Shown one piece after another: positions 25,971 through 34,280 of a stretch of 64,000 bases of DNA (position 1 is its first letter; every line of letters begins with the position of its first letter). The stretch lies in NCBI RefSeq assembly GCF_019710585.1, contig NZ_JAIFZQ010000020.1, forward strand, positions 776,265 through 840,264, in the 5' to 3' direction. This stretch comes from Arthrobacter sp. MAHUQ-56 (GTDB lineage Bacteria; Actinomycetota; Actinomycetes; Actinomycetales; Micrococcaceae). The translations under genes were made by a program, and so were the position numbers. The notes beneath the pieces were generated by a model. The model ran no database searches. It saw only the letters and a program-made list of their open reading frames with translations, and was not told the DNA's origin.

Positions 25971-27176
25971 GTGACTACAACCCGTGGCGGCCACCCCTCC
26001 GAGGACCAGGTTCCCGACGTTTCTTTCCCCGCAGGCACGCCGCCCGTCCGCGCGGAGGGCCTCCTGGGCGGACAGGGCTGGGGAGCCGCGGGAGCGGTCG
26101 ACGGCGGTGCCCTGGGCAGGCGCGTTTCCACCATGATGGTTGCCGGGCTGGCGTCCCTGGGGCTGGGTATTGCGGTGGGCACGCTGCCCGTGCCCTACGT
26201 CATTGAGTCGCCAGGCCCCACCTACAACACCCTCGGCGAGAGCCAGGGGCGTCCGGTCATCCACGTCACCGGCCACGAAACCTACCCGGCGTCCGGCAGC
26301 CTGGACCTGACCACGGTGTATGTCGACGGCGGTCCCACGGGTCAGGTCAGCATCCTCGGCGCTTTCTCAGCCTGGCTGGACAGCTCCAAGTCGGTGTACC
26401 CGGTGGAACTGATCTACCCGACAGGCACCACCAAGGAGGAAGCCCAGGAGCAGAGCGCGGTGGCCATGACCACCTCGCAGGAGAACGCCGTGGCCTCCGC
26501 GCTGCATGAACTGAAGATTCCCTTCGGCCAGCAGCTCCAGGCCGCCGGCCTCTCCCAGGATTCGCCCTCCGCCGGCAGGATTGAAAAGGGGGACATCCTC
26601 AAGTCCATCAACGGCAAGGACATCACCTCGCTTGCCGTCATCCAGGATGAGCTGGCCGCGGGCAAGGGCGCTCCGGCCTCGGTCACGGTGGACCGCGGCG
26701 GACAGCCGGTCACGGTGGAGGTCACCCCGAAGGACAATGGCCAGGGCCGGTTCATCCTCGGCGTCATGCTCAAGTACCTGTTCAGTTTCCCCTTCGACGT
26801 ACAGATCTCCCTGGACAAGGTGGGCGGACCCAGTGCGGGGCTGATGTTTTCGCTGGGCATTATCGACACCGTCACGCCGGGAGACCTGACCGGCGGCAAG
26901 CACATTGCGGGCACCGGCACCATCTCGCCGGACGGTGCCGTGGGACCCATCGGGGGCATCGGGCAAAAGATGCGGGGAGCGCGGTCTGCAGGCGCCACCC
27001 TTTTCCTCGCGCCGGCGTCGAACTGCGACGAGGTGGCGGGCCACATCCCCGACGGCCTCCAGGTAGTACGGGTGGAAAACCTGGCCGAGGCACGGCATGC
27101 CGTGGAGGTCGCCGGCAGCGGGCAGGACACCGCCGGGCTGCCCGCCTGCGCGGGCAACCAGTCCGGGCACAACTAG
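25971..27176 (+). CDS. Membrane-anchored PDZ domain / Lon-type (S16) serine protease
   Basis: A 401-residue protein. After a 45-residue cytoplasmic Gly/Pro-rich lead there is one transmembrane helix (about 48-70), then an extracellular part with a PDZ domain (about 190-270) and a C-terminal S16 peptidase domain. The Ser-Lys dyad is Ser288 (GGPSAGLMFS) and Lys333 (GIGQKMRGA), spaced as in Lon. It lacks the Lon ATPase. Homologues (Rv3194c, Bacillus YlbL) are thought to degrade membrane or secreted proteins. It is followed by UPF0182 as in mycobacteria. Confidence 0.92.
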   Translation: MTTTRGGHPSEDQVPDVSFPAGTPPVRAEGLLGGQGWGAAGAVDGGALGRRVSTMMVAGLASLGLGIAVGTLPVPYVIESPGPTYNTLGESQGRPVIHVTGHETYPASGSLDLTTVYVDGGPTGQVSILGAFSAWLDSSKSVYPVELIYPTGTTKEEAQEQSAVAMTTSQENAVASALHELKIPFGQQLQAAGLSQDSPSAGRIEKGDILKSINGKDITSLAVIQDELAAGKGAPASVTVDRGGQPVTVEVTPKDNGQGRFILGVMLKYLFSFPFDVQISLDKVGGPSAGLMFSLGIIDTVTPGDLTGGKHIAGTGTISPDGAVGPIGGIGQKMRGARSAGATLFLAPASNCDEVAGHIPDGLQVVRVENLAEARHAVEVAGSGQDTAGLPACAGNQSGHN

Positions 27177-27322
27177 ACTGGGCCCAATTAGACTCGACAG
27201 GAACTAAGCTTTACCGCCACTCGTGGCAAAGATGACGGACGTGACCAGCGGTTTCACCGGTACCGGACGTCGCCCGCACGCACGCTTCGAATATTCTGAC
27301 GACCAGCTATGAGGTACCCAGT

Positions 27323-30313
27323 TTGTCCCGTCCCGCCAGCACCACGTCCACAGGCAGACCCCCTTCCCGGCGCGGCGCGCTGACCCCCACCCTTATCGTT
27401 GTTGCCCTGGTGGTTGTGGGCTTCATCTTCTTCGCCAATGTCTGGACCGACGTCCTCTGGTACCGGCAGTTGGGCTTCATCGAGGTGTTCCTCACCGAAA
27501 ACCTGGCGAAGATCGCCACCTTCGCGGCGGGCTTCGCGATCATGTTCGCGGCCGTGTTCTTCGCGATCCGCATCGCCTACAACTCCCGGCCCGTCTACGC
27601 GCCGGACTCGGAGATCCGGGACAACCTCAACCGCTACCAGGCGCAGCTTGAGCCGGTCCGCCGTGTGGTCATGGTCGGCCTTCCCATCCTCTTTGGCCTG
27701 TTCGCCGGCAGCGCGGCCGCGAGCCAGTGGCAGAAGGTGCTGCTCTTCTTCAACCAGGTGGGCTTCAACCAGACGGACCCGCAGTTCAACCTGGACATCA
27801 GCTTCTACCTGATGACGCTGCCGTTCCTGGGCTTTGTGACCGGTTTCCTGATCAGCGTGGTGGTCATCGCGGGCATCGCCGGCATCCTGACCCACTACCT
27901 GTACGGCAGCATCCGCCTGATGGAGCGCGGCGTGTTCACCAGCCGCGCCGCCCAGATCCATATCGCCGTTACCGGCGCTGCGTTCCTGGTGCTCCTGGGC
28001 GTGAACTTCTGGCTGGACCGCTACTCGTCGGTGCAAAGCAACGGCGGCCGATGGGCAGGTGCCCTCTACACGGACGTCAACGCCGTCATTCCCACCAAGG
28101 CCATCCTCGCCGTGGCCGCTGTGCTCGTCGCGGTCCTGTTCATCGTTGCTGCGGTGATCGGCCGCTGGCGCCTGCCGGTCATCGGCACGGCCATGCTGAT
28201 CATCACGTCCATTCTGGCCGGCGGCGTCTACCCCTGGGTGATCCAGCAGTTCCAGGTCCGTCCGTCGGAAGAAACGCTGGAGAAGGAGTTCATCCAGCGC
28301 AACATCGACAACACCCGCAGGGCCTACGGCCTGGACGGCATCCAGGAAACCCGTTACGAAGCCACGAATACCGCCAATACTGGCGCCCTCGCTCCCGATG
28401 CGCAGACGACGGCCAACATCCGGCTCCTCGACCCGAACCTGATCTCCGACGCGTTCGCGCAGCTGGAACAGTACCGCCCGTACTACCAGTTCCCTGAGGC
28501 CCTGAACGTTGACCGCTACGAAGTGGACGGGAAGATCCAGGACACCGTGATCGCGGTGCGTGAACTGAACCCGGCCAACGTTGCCAGCAACCAGCAGGGC
28601 TGGCTCAACCAGCACGTGGTGTACACGCACGGTTACGGGGTCGTGGCCGCCAAGGGCAACAAGTTCACAGTGGACGGCAAGCCTGACTTCCTCCAGTCCG
28701 GCATCCCCTCCACGGGTGTGCTGGGCAACGACTCCACGTACGAGCCCAGGATCTATTTCGGCGAATCCTCCCCGGAATACTCCATCGTCGGCGCCCCGGA
28801 AGGCGCAACGCCGCGCGAACAGGACCGGCCGACGGGCCGTGAAGGCGGCGAAACCCAGTACACGTTCCAGGGCAACGGCGGGCCGAACGTCGGTTCCTTC
28901 TTCAATAAAGTCCTCTACGCCATCAAGTTCCAGTCTTCGGACCTGCTGCTTTCGGACGGCGTGAACCCCGAGTCGCAGATCCTGTACGACCGCAGCCCCC
29001 GCGAACGCGTCCAGAAGGTTGCGCCCTACCTCACGGTCGACGGGAATGCCTACCCGGCCGTGGTGGACGGACGGGTGAAATGGATCGTGGACGGCTACAC
29101 CACCAGCCAGTACTACCCGTACTCGCAGCAGAAGCAGTTGTCGGAGGCCACCGCCGACACCCAGACCACGACGGGCAGGGCCGTGGCGCTGCCCAACAGC
29201 ACCGTGAACTACATCCGCAACTCGGTCAAGGCCACGGTGGATGCCTACGACGGGTCCGTCACCCTCTACGCCTGGGATGACACGGATCCCGTGCTGAAGG
29301 CGTGGCAAAAGGTCTTCCCGGCCTCCGTGAAGCCGTACACGGACATGTCCGGCGCCGTGATGAGCCACGTCCGGTACCCGGAGGACCTGTTCAAGGTCCA
29401 GCGCGAACTGCTGGGCCAGTACCACGTGACCGATCCGCGCAGCTTCTACAAGAACAATGACGCGTGGAGCGTGCCCGCCGACCCCACGGTGAATTCCAAC
29501 ACGGACGTCAAGCAGCCGCCGTTCTACATGTCGCTGCAGATGCCGGACCAGGAGAAGCCTGCGTTCCAGCTGACGTCCTCCTTCATCCCGCAGATTGTGA
29601 ACGGAAACGCCCGCAACGTCCTCTACGGCTTCCTCGCCGCCGACTCCGACGCGGGGAACCAGGCCGGGGTGAAGGCCGAGGGCTACGGCAAGCTGCGGCT
29701 GCTGCAGATCCCGCCGGAAACCCAGGTGCCCGGCCCCGGGCAGGCGCAAAACAAGTTCAACTCCGATCCCACTGTTTCCCAGGCCCTTAACCTGTTGCGG
29801 CAGGGTGCCTCGGACGTGCTGAACGGCAACCTGCTCACCCTGCCCGTGGGCGGTGGCATCCTCTACGTCCAGCCCGTGTACCTGAAGTCGACCGGTGAGA
29901 CCTCTTACCCCACCCTCCAGCGCGTGCTGGTGGCTTTCGGTGACAAGGTGGGCTTCGCGCCGACGCTCGATGCCGCGCTGAAGCAGCTCTTCGGCGGTGA
30001 CTCGGGTGCCGCGGCCGGCGACTCGGCCAACAACGGCCAGACCCCGGCAGGCCCCGCCGCGCCCGCAACGCCCGCTGCAGCGGACGCCAAGGCGCAGCTG
30101 AAGGCGGCCCTCGATGAGGCCAACTCCGCCATCCAGGCCGGCCAGTCGGCGCTGGCGGCCGGTGACTTCGCAGCGTACGGCGAAGCACAGAAGAGGATCG
30201 CCGCAGCCCTGCAGAAAGCCATGGACGCTGAGGCCAAGATCCCGGTGACCGCTCCTGAGGCCACCCTTGCACCGTCGGCATCTCCATCGCCGTCGCCGTC
30301 CGCAGGCAAGTAG
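27323..30313 (+). CDS. UPF0182 family large integral membrane protein
   Basis: A 996-residue protein. The first 310 residues contain about seven transmembrane helices with the family motif [12 protein letters not shown]; the rest is a large extracellular domain. The last 110 residues are Ala/Pro-rich and helical, ending in a Ser/Pro run. Molecular function unknown. The start is TTG 27323, backed by GAGG ten bases upstream; the nearest ATG (27309) is in another frame. A hairpin follows the gene. Conserved neighbour of the PDZ-S16 protease gene in actinobacteria. Confidence 0.9.
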   Translation: MSRPASTTSTGRPPSRRGALTPTLIVVALVVVGFIFFANVWTDVLWYRQLGFIEVFLTENLAKIATFAAGFAIMFAAVFFAIRIAYNSRPVYAPDSEIRDNLNRYQAQLEPVRRVVMVGLPILFGLFAGSAAASQWQKVLLFFNQVGFNQTDPQFNLDISFYLMTLPFLGFVTGFLISVVVIAGIAGILTHYLYGSIRLMERGVFTSRAAQIHIAVTGAAFLVLLGVNFWLDRYSSVQSNGGRWAGALYTDVNAVIPTKAILAVAAVLVAVLFIVAAVIGRWRLPVIGTAMLIITSILAGGVYPWVIQQFQVRPSEETLEKEFIQRNIDNTRRAYGLDGIQETRYEATNTANTGALAPDAQTTANIRLLDPNLISDAFAQLEQYRPYYQFPEALNVDRYEVDGKIQDTVIAVRELNPANVASNQQGWLNQHVVYTHGYGVVAAKGNKFTVDGKPDFLQSGIPSTGVLGNDSTYEPRIYFGESSPEYSIVGAPEGATPREQDRPTGREGGETQYTFQGNGGPNVGSFFNKVLYAIKFQSSDLLLSDGVNPESQILYDRSPRERVQKVAPYLTVDGNAYPAVVDGRVKWIVDGYTTSQYYPYSQQKQLSEATADTQTTTGRAVALPNSTVNYIRNSVKATVDAYDGSVTLYAWDDTDPVLKAWQKVFPASVKPYTDMSGAVMSHVRYPEDLFKVQRELLGQYHVTDPRSFYKNNDAWSVPADPTVNSNTDVKQPPFYMSLQMPDQEKPAFQLTSSFIPQIVNGNARNVLYGFLAADSDAGNQAGVKAEGYGKLRLLQIPPETQVPGPGQAQNKFNSDPTVSQALNLLRQGASDVLNGNLLTLPVGGGILYVQPVYLKSTGETSYPTLQRVLVAFGDKVGFAPTLDAALKQLFGGDSGAAAGDSANNGQTPAGPAAPATPAAADAKAQLKAALDEANSAIQAGQSALAAGDFAAYGEAQKRIAAALQKAMDAEAKIPVTAPEATLAPSASPSPSPSAGK

Positions 30314-30337
30314 CACCGTCAGGCAGTTCGACGGCGG

Positions 30338-30378
30338 CAGCCCGGTATCCGCGCCCAGGGGGAGCGGATGCCGGGCTG
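30338..30378 (+). terminator. Hairpin after the UPF0182 gene
   Basis: CAGCCCGGTATCCGC (30338-30352) pairs with GCGGATGCCGGGCTG (30364-30378) with one G-T wobble around an 11-base loop. No clear T-run. Confidence 0.6.
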
Positions 30379-30445
30379 GCGTAACGGACGTCACGCCGCC
30401 AGGATTTGGCCCCAGGTTCACCTGCCGGTAAAGTAGTTCTTGCGA

Positions 30446-30519
30446 CGCGGGGTGGAGCAGTTCGGTAGCTCGCTGGGCTCATAACCCAGAGGTCACAGGT
30501 TCAAATCCTGTCCCCGCAA
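30446..30519 (+). tRNA. Initiator tRNA-fMet (CAT), copy 1
   Basis: 74 nt fold as a tRNA with acceptor CGCGGGG/CCCCGCA, discriminator A, and anticodon CAT at 30480-30482. The C1-A72 mismatch at the top of the acceptor stem and the three G-C pairs (GGG/CCC) next to the anticodon loop are the marks of initiator tRNA. CCA is not encoded. A strong terminator follows seven bases later. Confidence 0.96.
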
Positions 30520-30525
30520 CTGGAG

Positions 30526-30561
30526 AAAGGCCCGGACACTGGAAACAGTGTCCGGGCCTTT
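30526..30561 (+). terminator. Terminator of tRNA-fMet copy 1
   Basis: AAAGGCCCGGACACT (30526-30540) and AGTGTCCGGGCCTTT (30547-30561) form a 15-base perfect stem with a 6-base loop, followed by T. Confidence 0.9.
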
Positions 30562-30677
30562 TGCTTTGCCATTTTGCTCCCCTGGGGGATCCCCGGGGAC
30601 GCTGCTGATCCCAACCGGAGGCCCGGGGCGGCAGTGGACGCACCGGCCGCAAAAGTAGGGTAGTGTTGTTCGAGCGA

Positions 30678-30751
30678 CGCGGGGTGGAGCAGTTCGGTAG
30701 CTCGCTGGGCTCATAACCCAGAGGTCACAGGTTCAAATCCTGTCCCCGCAA
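30678..30751 (+). tRNA. Initiator tRNA-fMet (CAT), copy 2
   Basis: Identical over all 74 nt to the copy 232 bases upstream, including four bases before (GCGA) and one after (C). The anticodon CAT is at 30712-30714 and the same initiator features are present. It has its own upstream AT-rich promoter-like stretch (around 30658-30670) and its own terminator, so the two genes are separate transcription units. Confidence 0.96.
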
Positions 30752-30756
30752 CTTAT

Positions 30757-30798
30757 GAAGGCCCCGCCCGGCGATTACGCCGGGCGGGGCCTTCTTTT
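30757..30798 (+). terminator. Terminator of tRNA-fMet copy 2
   Basis: GAAGGCCCCGCCCGGCG (30757-30773) pairs perfectly with CGCCGGGCGGGGCCTTC (30778-30794), loop ATTA, followed by TTTTT. A textbook intrinsic terminator. Confidence 0.94.
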
Positions 30799-30890
30799 TC
30801 CTTGGATGCCTGCAGTTCCTAGTATTCTCTTTCGCAGGGCCTCACAATCTGTGGGCGGCCCGCAGTCATTCCTGAGAGGTACGTTGTTCC

Positions 30891-31823
30891 ATGGCCACAT
30901 CCACGAAGAAGCCCGGCACCGCGACGGGGAAGCGGAACCGGCTTTACTGGGCGGTTCCCGCCGTCCTCGTGGGGCTCGTCCTGGTGGTGCTGATCGCCAG
31001 GCTGCTCGTGGGGCTTCCCGCCGTCGCCTCCTTCCTCGCCACCTACCCGGGCCAGTCCGAACTGCCGGACAATGCTCCGGTCGGGTTCCCGGCGTGGCTG
31101 GCCTGGCAGCATTTCCTCAATGCGTTCTTCCTGCTCCTGATCATCCGCACCGGCTGGCAGGTGCGCACCACCACCAAACCGAGCGGCCACTGGACCCGGA
31201 ACAACAAGGGCCTCATCCGCACGAAGAACGCGCCCACCAAGATCACCTTGGAGCTGTGGTTCCACCTCACCCTGGACGCCCTCTGGGTACTGAACGGGCT
31301 GGTTTTCGCGGTCCTGCTGTTCGCCACCGGGCAATGGACCCGCATCGTTCCGACCAGCTGGGACATCTTTCCCAATGCGCTGTCGGCCGCGCTCCAGTAC
31401 GCGTCGCTGGACTGGCCCACTGAAGACGGCTGGATCAACTACAACGCGCTGCAGCTCCTGACGTACTTCGCCACCGTCTTCATTGCCGCGCCGCTGGCGT
31501 TCATCACGGGCCTCAGGATGTCCTCAGCATGGCCGAAGAAGGCCCAGGGCCTGAACAAGGCGTACCCCATCGAATGGGCCCGCGCCGTACACTTCCCGGT
31601 GATGGTCTACTTTGTGGCCTTCATCGTGGTCCACGTCTTCCTCGTCCTGGCCACGGGTGCGCTGCGCAACCTGAACCACATGTACGGCGTCCGCGACGAC
31701 GACACCTGGTTCGGCTTCTGGGTGTTCCTGGCGTCCGTCGTGGTGATGGCAGCCGCCTGGTTCCTCGCCCGGCCGATCTTCCTGCGGCCCATTGCCTCGC
31801 TCATGGGCAAGGTCAGCCGCTGA
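30891..31823 (+). CDS. Cytochrome b561/b-type hydrogenase-like membrane protein
   Basis: A 310-residue integral membrane protein with about five transmembrane helices. Histidines within helices (WQHFLNAFF, LWFHLTLDA, AVHFPVMVYF, VVHVFLVL) are suited to bind two b-type hemes, as in the Ni-Fe hydrogenase/formate dehydrogenase cytochrome b family that passes electrons from the quinone pool. A 20-residue basic cytoplasmic lead begins the protein. No partner oxidoreductase gene is adjacent, so its electron partner is unknown. ATG 30891 is preceded by GAGAGG at some distance and a TACGTT five bases before, so the start may be nearly leaderless. Confidence 0.87.
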   Translation: MATSTKKPGTATGKRNRLYWAVPAVLVGLVLVVLIARLLVGLPAVASFLATYPGQSELPDNAPVGFPAWLAWQHFLNAFFLLLIIRTGWQVRTTTKPSGHWTRNNKGLIRTKNAPTKITLELWFHLTLDALWVLNGLVFAVLLFATGQWTRIVPTSWDIFPNALSAALQYASLDWPTEDGWINYNALQLLTYFATVFIAAPLAFITGLRMSSAWPKKAQGLNKAYPIEWARAVHFPVMVYFVAFIVVHVFLVLATGALRNLNHMYGVRDDDTWFGFWVFLASVVVMAAAWFLARPIFLRPIASLMGKVSR

Positions 31824-31832
31824 CCCGCCCCG

Positions 31833-33263
31833 TCAGTCGTCCTTGAGCTTCTGGTAGGCCGCCAGGGCCCGTTCCCGTGATTCCGGCAGCTCCACCAACG
31901 GTTTCGGGTAGCCATCCGTTTCCGCCGTCCAGGGTTCGTGTATGGTCCTGCCTTCGACACCAGCGAGTTCGGGGATGAACTGGCGCAGGTAGCGGCCATC
32001 GGGGTCGAACTTCTTGCTCTGCGTCACCGGGTTGAAGATGCGGTAGTACGGCGAGGCATCTGCACCCGACCCCGCGACCCACTGCCAGTTGGCCGGGTTG
32101 TTGGCGGCGTCGGCGTCCACCAGGGTGTCCCAGAACCATTCCTCGCCGACGCGCCAGTCCGTCAGCAGGTTCTTGACCAGGAAGGACGCGGCCGCCATGC
32201 GCACCCGGTTGTGCATCCACCCGGTCTGCCAGAGTTGCCGCATGCCGGCGTCCACCAGGGGGTAGCCGGTCTTCCCTTGTTGCCAGGACTCCAGCTCCTG
32301 TTGGTTCGGGGAGGCCCACTGGAACTTGTCGAACGCCGGCCGGAAGTTCCGGGTGGCAAGGTCCGGGTTGTGGTACAGCAGGTGCCAGTTGAACTCCCGC
32401 CAGCCCAGCTCCGAACGGAAGATTCCGACGTCGGAGGGGACCTTGCGGGGGTGGCGTCGCCGGATCTCGCGCCATACGCGGAAGGGGCTGACCTCGCCGA
32501 AGCGCAAATGGGGTGAGAGCCGGCTGGTTCCTTCGACACCCGGGATGTTCCGGCCGGTGCCGTATTCCTCGATGGGGCCGTCCAGGAAGTCCGTGAGCCG
32601 GTGCGCCGCACCTTGTTCACCTGGTTCCCACGTGTCCGCCAAGCCGCCGCTCCAGTCGGGCGAGGTCGGCAGCAGCTTCCAGCCGCCGAGTGGGTTGCTG
32701 GCCGGGAGGCCCCGTCCGGAGGCGGCAGGTTCCGGCAGCACCTCCGGGGCGTCCACGGGATCGCGGACGTCATGCGACGCGAGGCAGGCCCGCCAAAAGG
32801 GGGAGTAGACCTTGTAGTACCCGCCGGCGCCGGTGCGGACCGTCCAGGGTTCGAACAGGAGGTTTGCCTGGAAGCTGGAGGCTTCGATCCCGTTCTCTCC
32901 GGCCCAGTCCTTGAGGCCGGCATCGATGGTCCGCTCCGGAAGGCCGTACCTGCGGTTCCAGAAAAGGTTTCCGGCGTTGGTCTGGACGGCAAGTTCCCGG
33001 ATGACATCGCCCGCGGGGCCCCGGCGAAGCACCAGGCGCGAGCCCCTGGCCTCCAACCCGGCGGCAAGAGCGTCCAGGGAATGGTGCAGCCACCAGCGGG
33101 CAGCGGCGCCCAGCGGCCGCACCCCTTCGGACTCCTCGTCCAGGATGTAGACCACGGTGGTGGGATTGCCCAGCCGGGCCGCCTCTGCCAGCGCCGGGTT
33201 GTCGTCCAGCCGCAGATCATCGCGCAGCCAGACCAGGGATGTTCCATCGGGAGAAGCAGCCAT
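31833..33263 (-). CDS. phr: Deoxyribodipyrimidine photolyase (cryptochrome/photolyase family)
   Basis: A 476-residue DNA photolyase that uses light and FADH- to split cyclobutane pyrimidine dimers. The N-terminal antenna-binding alpha/beta domain starts at LVWLRDDLRLDDNPAL. The FAD domain shows SRLSPHLRFGEVSP, GWREFNWHLLYHNP, GYPLVDAGMRQL, GWMHNRVRMAAASFL, and DADAANNPANWQWVAGSGADASPYYRIFNP. ATG 33263 was chosen because the domain begins there and a TACCGT -10 lies six bases upstream. Two in-frame GTG codons (33278 and 33293), each also six bases after TACCGT, arise from a 15-bp tandem repeat and could add 5 or 10 residues. Confidence 0.95.
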   Translation of the reverse strand: MAASPDGTSLVWLRDDLRLDDNPALAEAARLGNPTTVVYILDEESEGVRPLGAAARWWLHHSLDALAAGLEARGSRLVLRRGPAGDVIRELAVQTNAGNLFWNRRYGLPERTIDAGLKDWAGENGIEASSFQANLLFEPWTVRTGAGGYYKVYSPFWRACLASHDVRDPVDAPEVLPEPAASGRGLPASNPLGGWKLLPTSPDWSGGLADTWEPGEQGAAHRLTDFLDGPIEEYGTGRNIPGVEGTSRLSPHLRFGEVSPFRVWREIRRRHPRKVPSDVGIFRSELGWREFNWHLLYHNPDLATRNFRPAFDKFQWASPNQQELESWQQGKTGYPLVDAGMRQLWQTGWMHNRVRMAAASFLVKNLLTDWRVGEEWFWDTLVDADAANNPANWQWVAGSGADASPYYRIFNPVTQSKKFDPDGRYLRQFIPELAGVEGRTIHEPWTAETDGYPKPLVELPESRERALAAYQKLKDD

Positions 33264-33305
33264 GCCACCACGGTACACAGTGGGACGGTACACAGCGGGA
33301 CGGTA
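33264..33305 (-). promoter_or_regulatory. Triplicated leaderless -10/start module of the photolyase gene
   Basis: Read on the minus strand the order is TACCGT, six bases, GTG (33293); TACCGT, six bases, GTG (33278); TACCGT, six bases, ATG (33263). All three starts are in the same frame because the repeat unit is 15 bases. Each copy fits the TANNNT-N6-start rule for leaderless mRNAs. Confidence 0.6.
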
Positions 33306-33316
33306 CCGAGCAGGGA
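33271..33316. repeat. 15-bp tandem repeat, three copies, upstream of phr
   Basis: Units on the plus strand: CGGTACACAGTGGGA (33271-33285), CGGTACACAGCGGGA (33286-33300) and a degenerate CGGTACCGAGCAGGGA (33301-33316). The first two differ at one base. Confidence 0.85.
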
Positions 33317-33359
33317 CATGGCTAAGGGCCGGGACGTTGGTCCCGGCCCTTAGCCATGT
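33316..33359. terminator. Terminator between pspA and phr
   Basis: The arms run 33316-33335 and 33340-33359, a perfect 20-base stem with core GGCTAAGGGCCGGGAC / GTCCCGGCCCTTAGCC and a 4-base loop. It directly abuts the promoter repeat of phr and separates it from pspA on the same strand. Confidence 0.85.
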
Positions 33360-33382
33360 GTCAAGGAAGCGACTCCCGCGGA

Positions 33383-34171
33383 TCAGAGCTTGTCGAAGTC
33401 GGCCTCGTCCACGGTGGAGCCGGCCGCTGCCGGGCTGCCCGCACCGAGAGCCGGCTTGGCGCCGCCGGACTTCAGGGCGGCCAGGCGGGCTTCGATCTCC
33501 GTCTGCTCACCCAGGTCCTCCAGCTGGTTGAACTGTGCGTCGAGGCTGGACGCGGCAAGTTCCTGCTGTCCGCGGACCTTTGCCTCTTCGCGGCGGATCT
33601 TCTCCTCGAAGCGGCCCACCTCGCTGGTGGGGTCCATGATGTCGATGCTCTTGATGGCGTCGTGGACCTGGGACTGCGCAGCGGCCGTCTTGGACCGGGC
33701 CACCAGTTCGTTGCGCTTGCTGGTCAGCTGGTTGAGCTTGTTCTTCATCTGCTCAAGGCCGGTCTTCAGCTTGTCCACCACTTCGCGCTGGGAAGCGATG
33801 CTCGGTTCCGCGCCCTTGGCTTCGTTCTCGGCAGCGATCTGCCGCTGCAGGGCCACCTTGGCAAGGTTGTCGAACTTCTCGGCGTCGGCAACATCGCCGG
33901 CGGACCGGAACTCATCGGCCTTGCGGGACGCTGCCAGGGCCTTGTTTCCCCAGTCCCGGGCGTTCTTGACGTCTTCGTTGTAGTCGTCTTCGAGCATCCG
34001 AAGATTGCCGATGGTCTGCGCGACGGCGGACTCTGCCTCAGCGATGTTGTTGGTGTAGTCGCGGACCATCTGGTCCAGCATCTTCTGCGGATCCTCGGCG
34101 TTGTCCAGCAAGGTGTTGATGTTCGCCTTCGCCAGCTGCGCGATCCGGCCGAAAATGGACTGCTTAACCAT
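33383..34171 (-). CDS. pspA: PspA/IM30 family envelope-stress protein
   Basis: A 262-residue, almost wholly alpha-helical PspA/Vipp1 homologue (ESCRT-III-like membrane-remodelling family). It begins MVKQSIFGRIAQLAKANINTLLDNAEDPQKML, the conserved membrane-binding start, followed by long coiled coils and an Ala/Gly-rich end (DFDKL). ATG 34171 has a GAAAGG ribosome site; a longer in-frame reading was refused. PspA supports damaged cytoplasmic membranes. It follows the TPM-domain gene by 109 bases on the same strand. Confidence 0.93.
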   Translation of the reverse strand: MVKQSIFGRIAQLAKANINTLLDNAEDPQKMLDQMVRDYTNNIAEAESAVAQTIGNLRMLEDDYNEDVKNARDWGNKALAASRKADEFRSAGDVADAEKFDNLAKVALQRQIAAENEAKGAEPSIASQREVVDKLKTGLEQMKNKLNQLTSKRNELVARSKTAAAQSQVHDAIKSIDIMDPTSEVGRFEEKIRREEAKVRGQQELAASSLDAQFNQLEDLGEQTEIEARLAALKSGGAKPALGAGSPAAAGSTVDEADFDKL

Positions 34172-34280
34172 GGTGTTTGCCTTTCGTCCTGCTCTGTGTT
34201 GACCACTGGGAACCTGTGCAACAGTGGTGTACTGCGTCTGTATGTGCGCCGGGATCTTCCGGCGCGCATTGGATGATCTT

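Noticed and set aside
29133..29160. TTGTCGGAG within the UPF0182 gene
   Set aside because: Same 9-mer as the exonuclease box but no -10 at the right spacing and no nearby start, so a chance coding match.
27254..30421. Minus-strand open frame of about 1050 codons opposite the UPF0182 gene
   Set aside because: Composition (very rich in Gly, His, Val, Arg) is typical of an antisense shadow in GC-rich DNA; the plus strand holds a clear family protein.
33264..33293. Longer photolyase N-terminus as the only start (GTG 33293)
   Set aside because: The extra ten residues are coded by the tandem repeat and the family domain begins after 33263; kept as an alternative start only.
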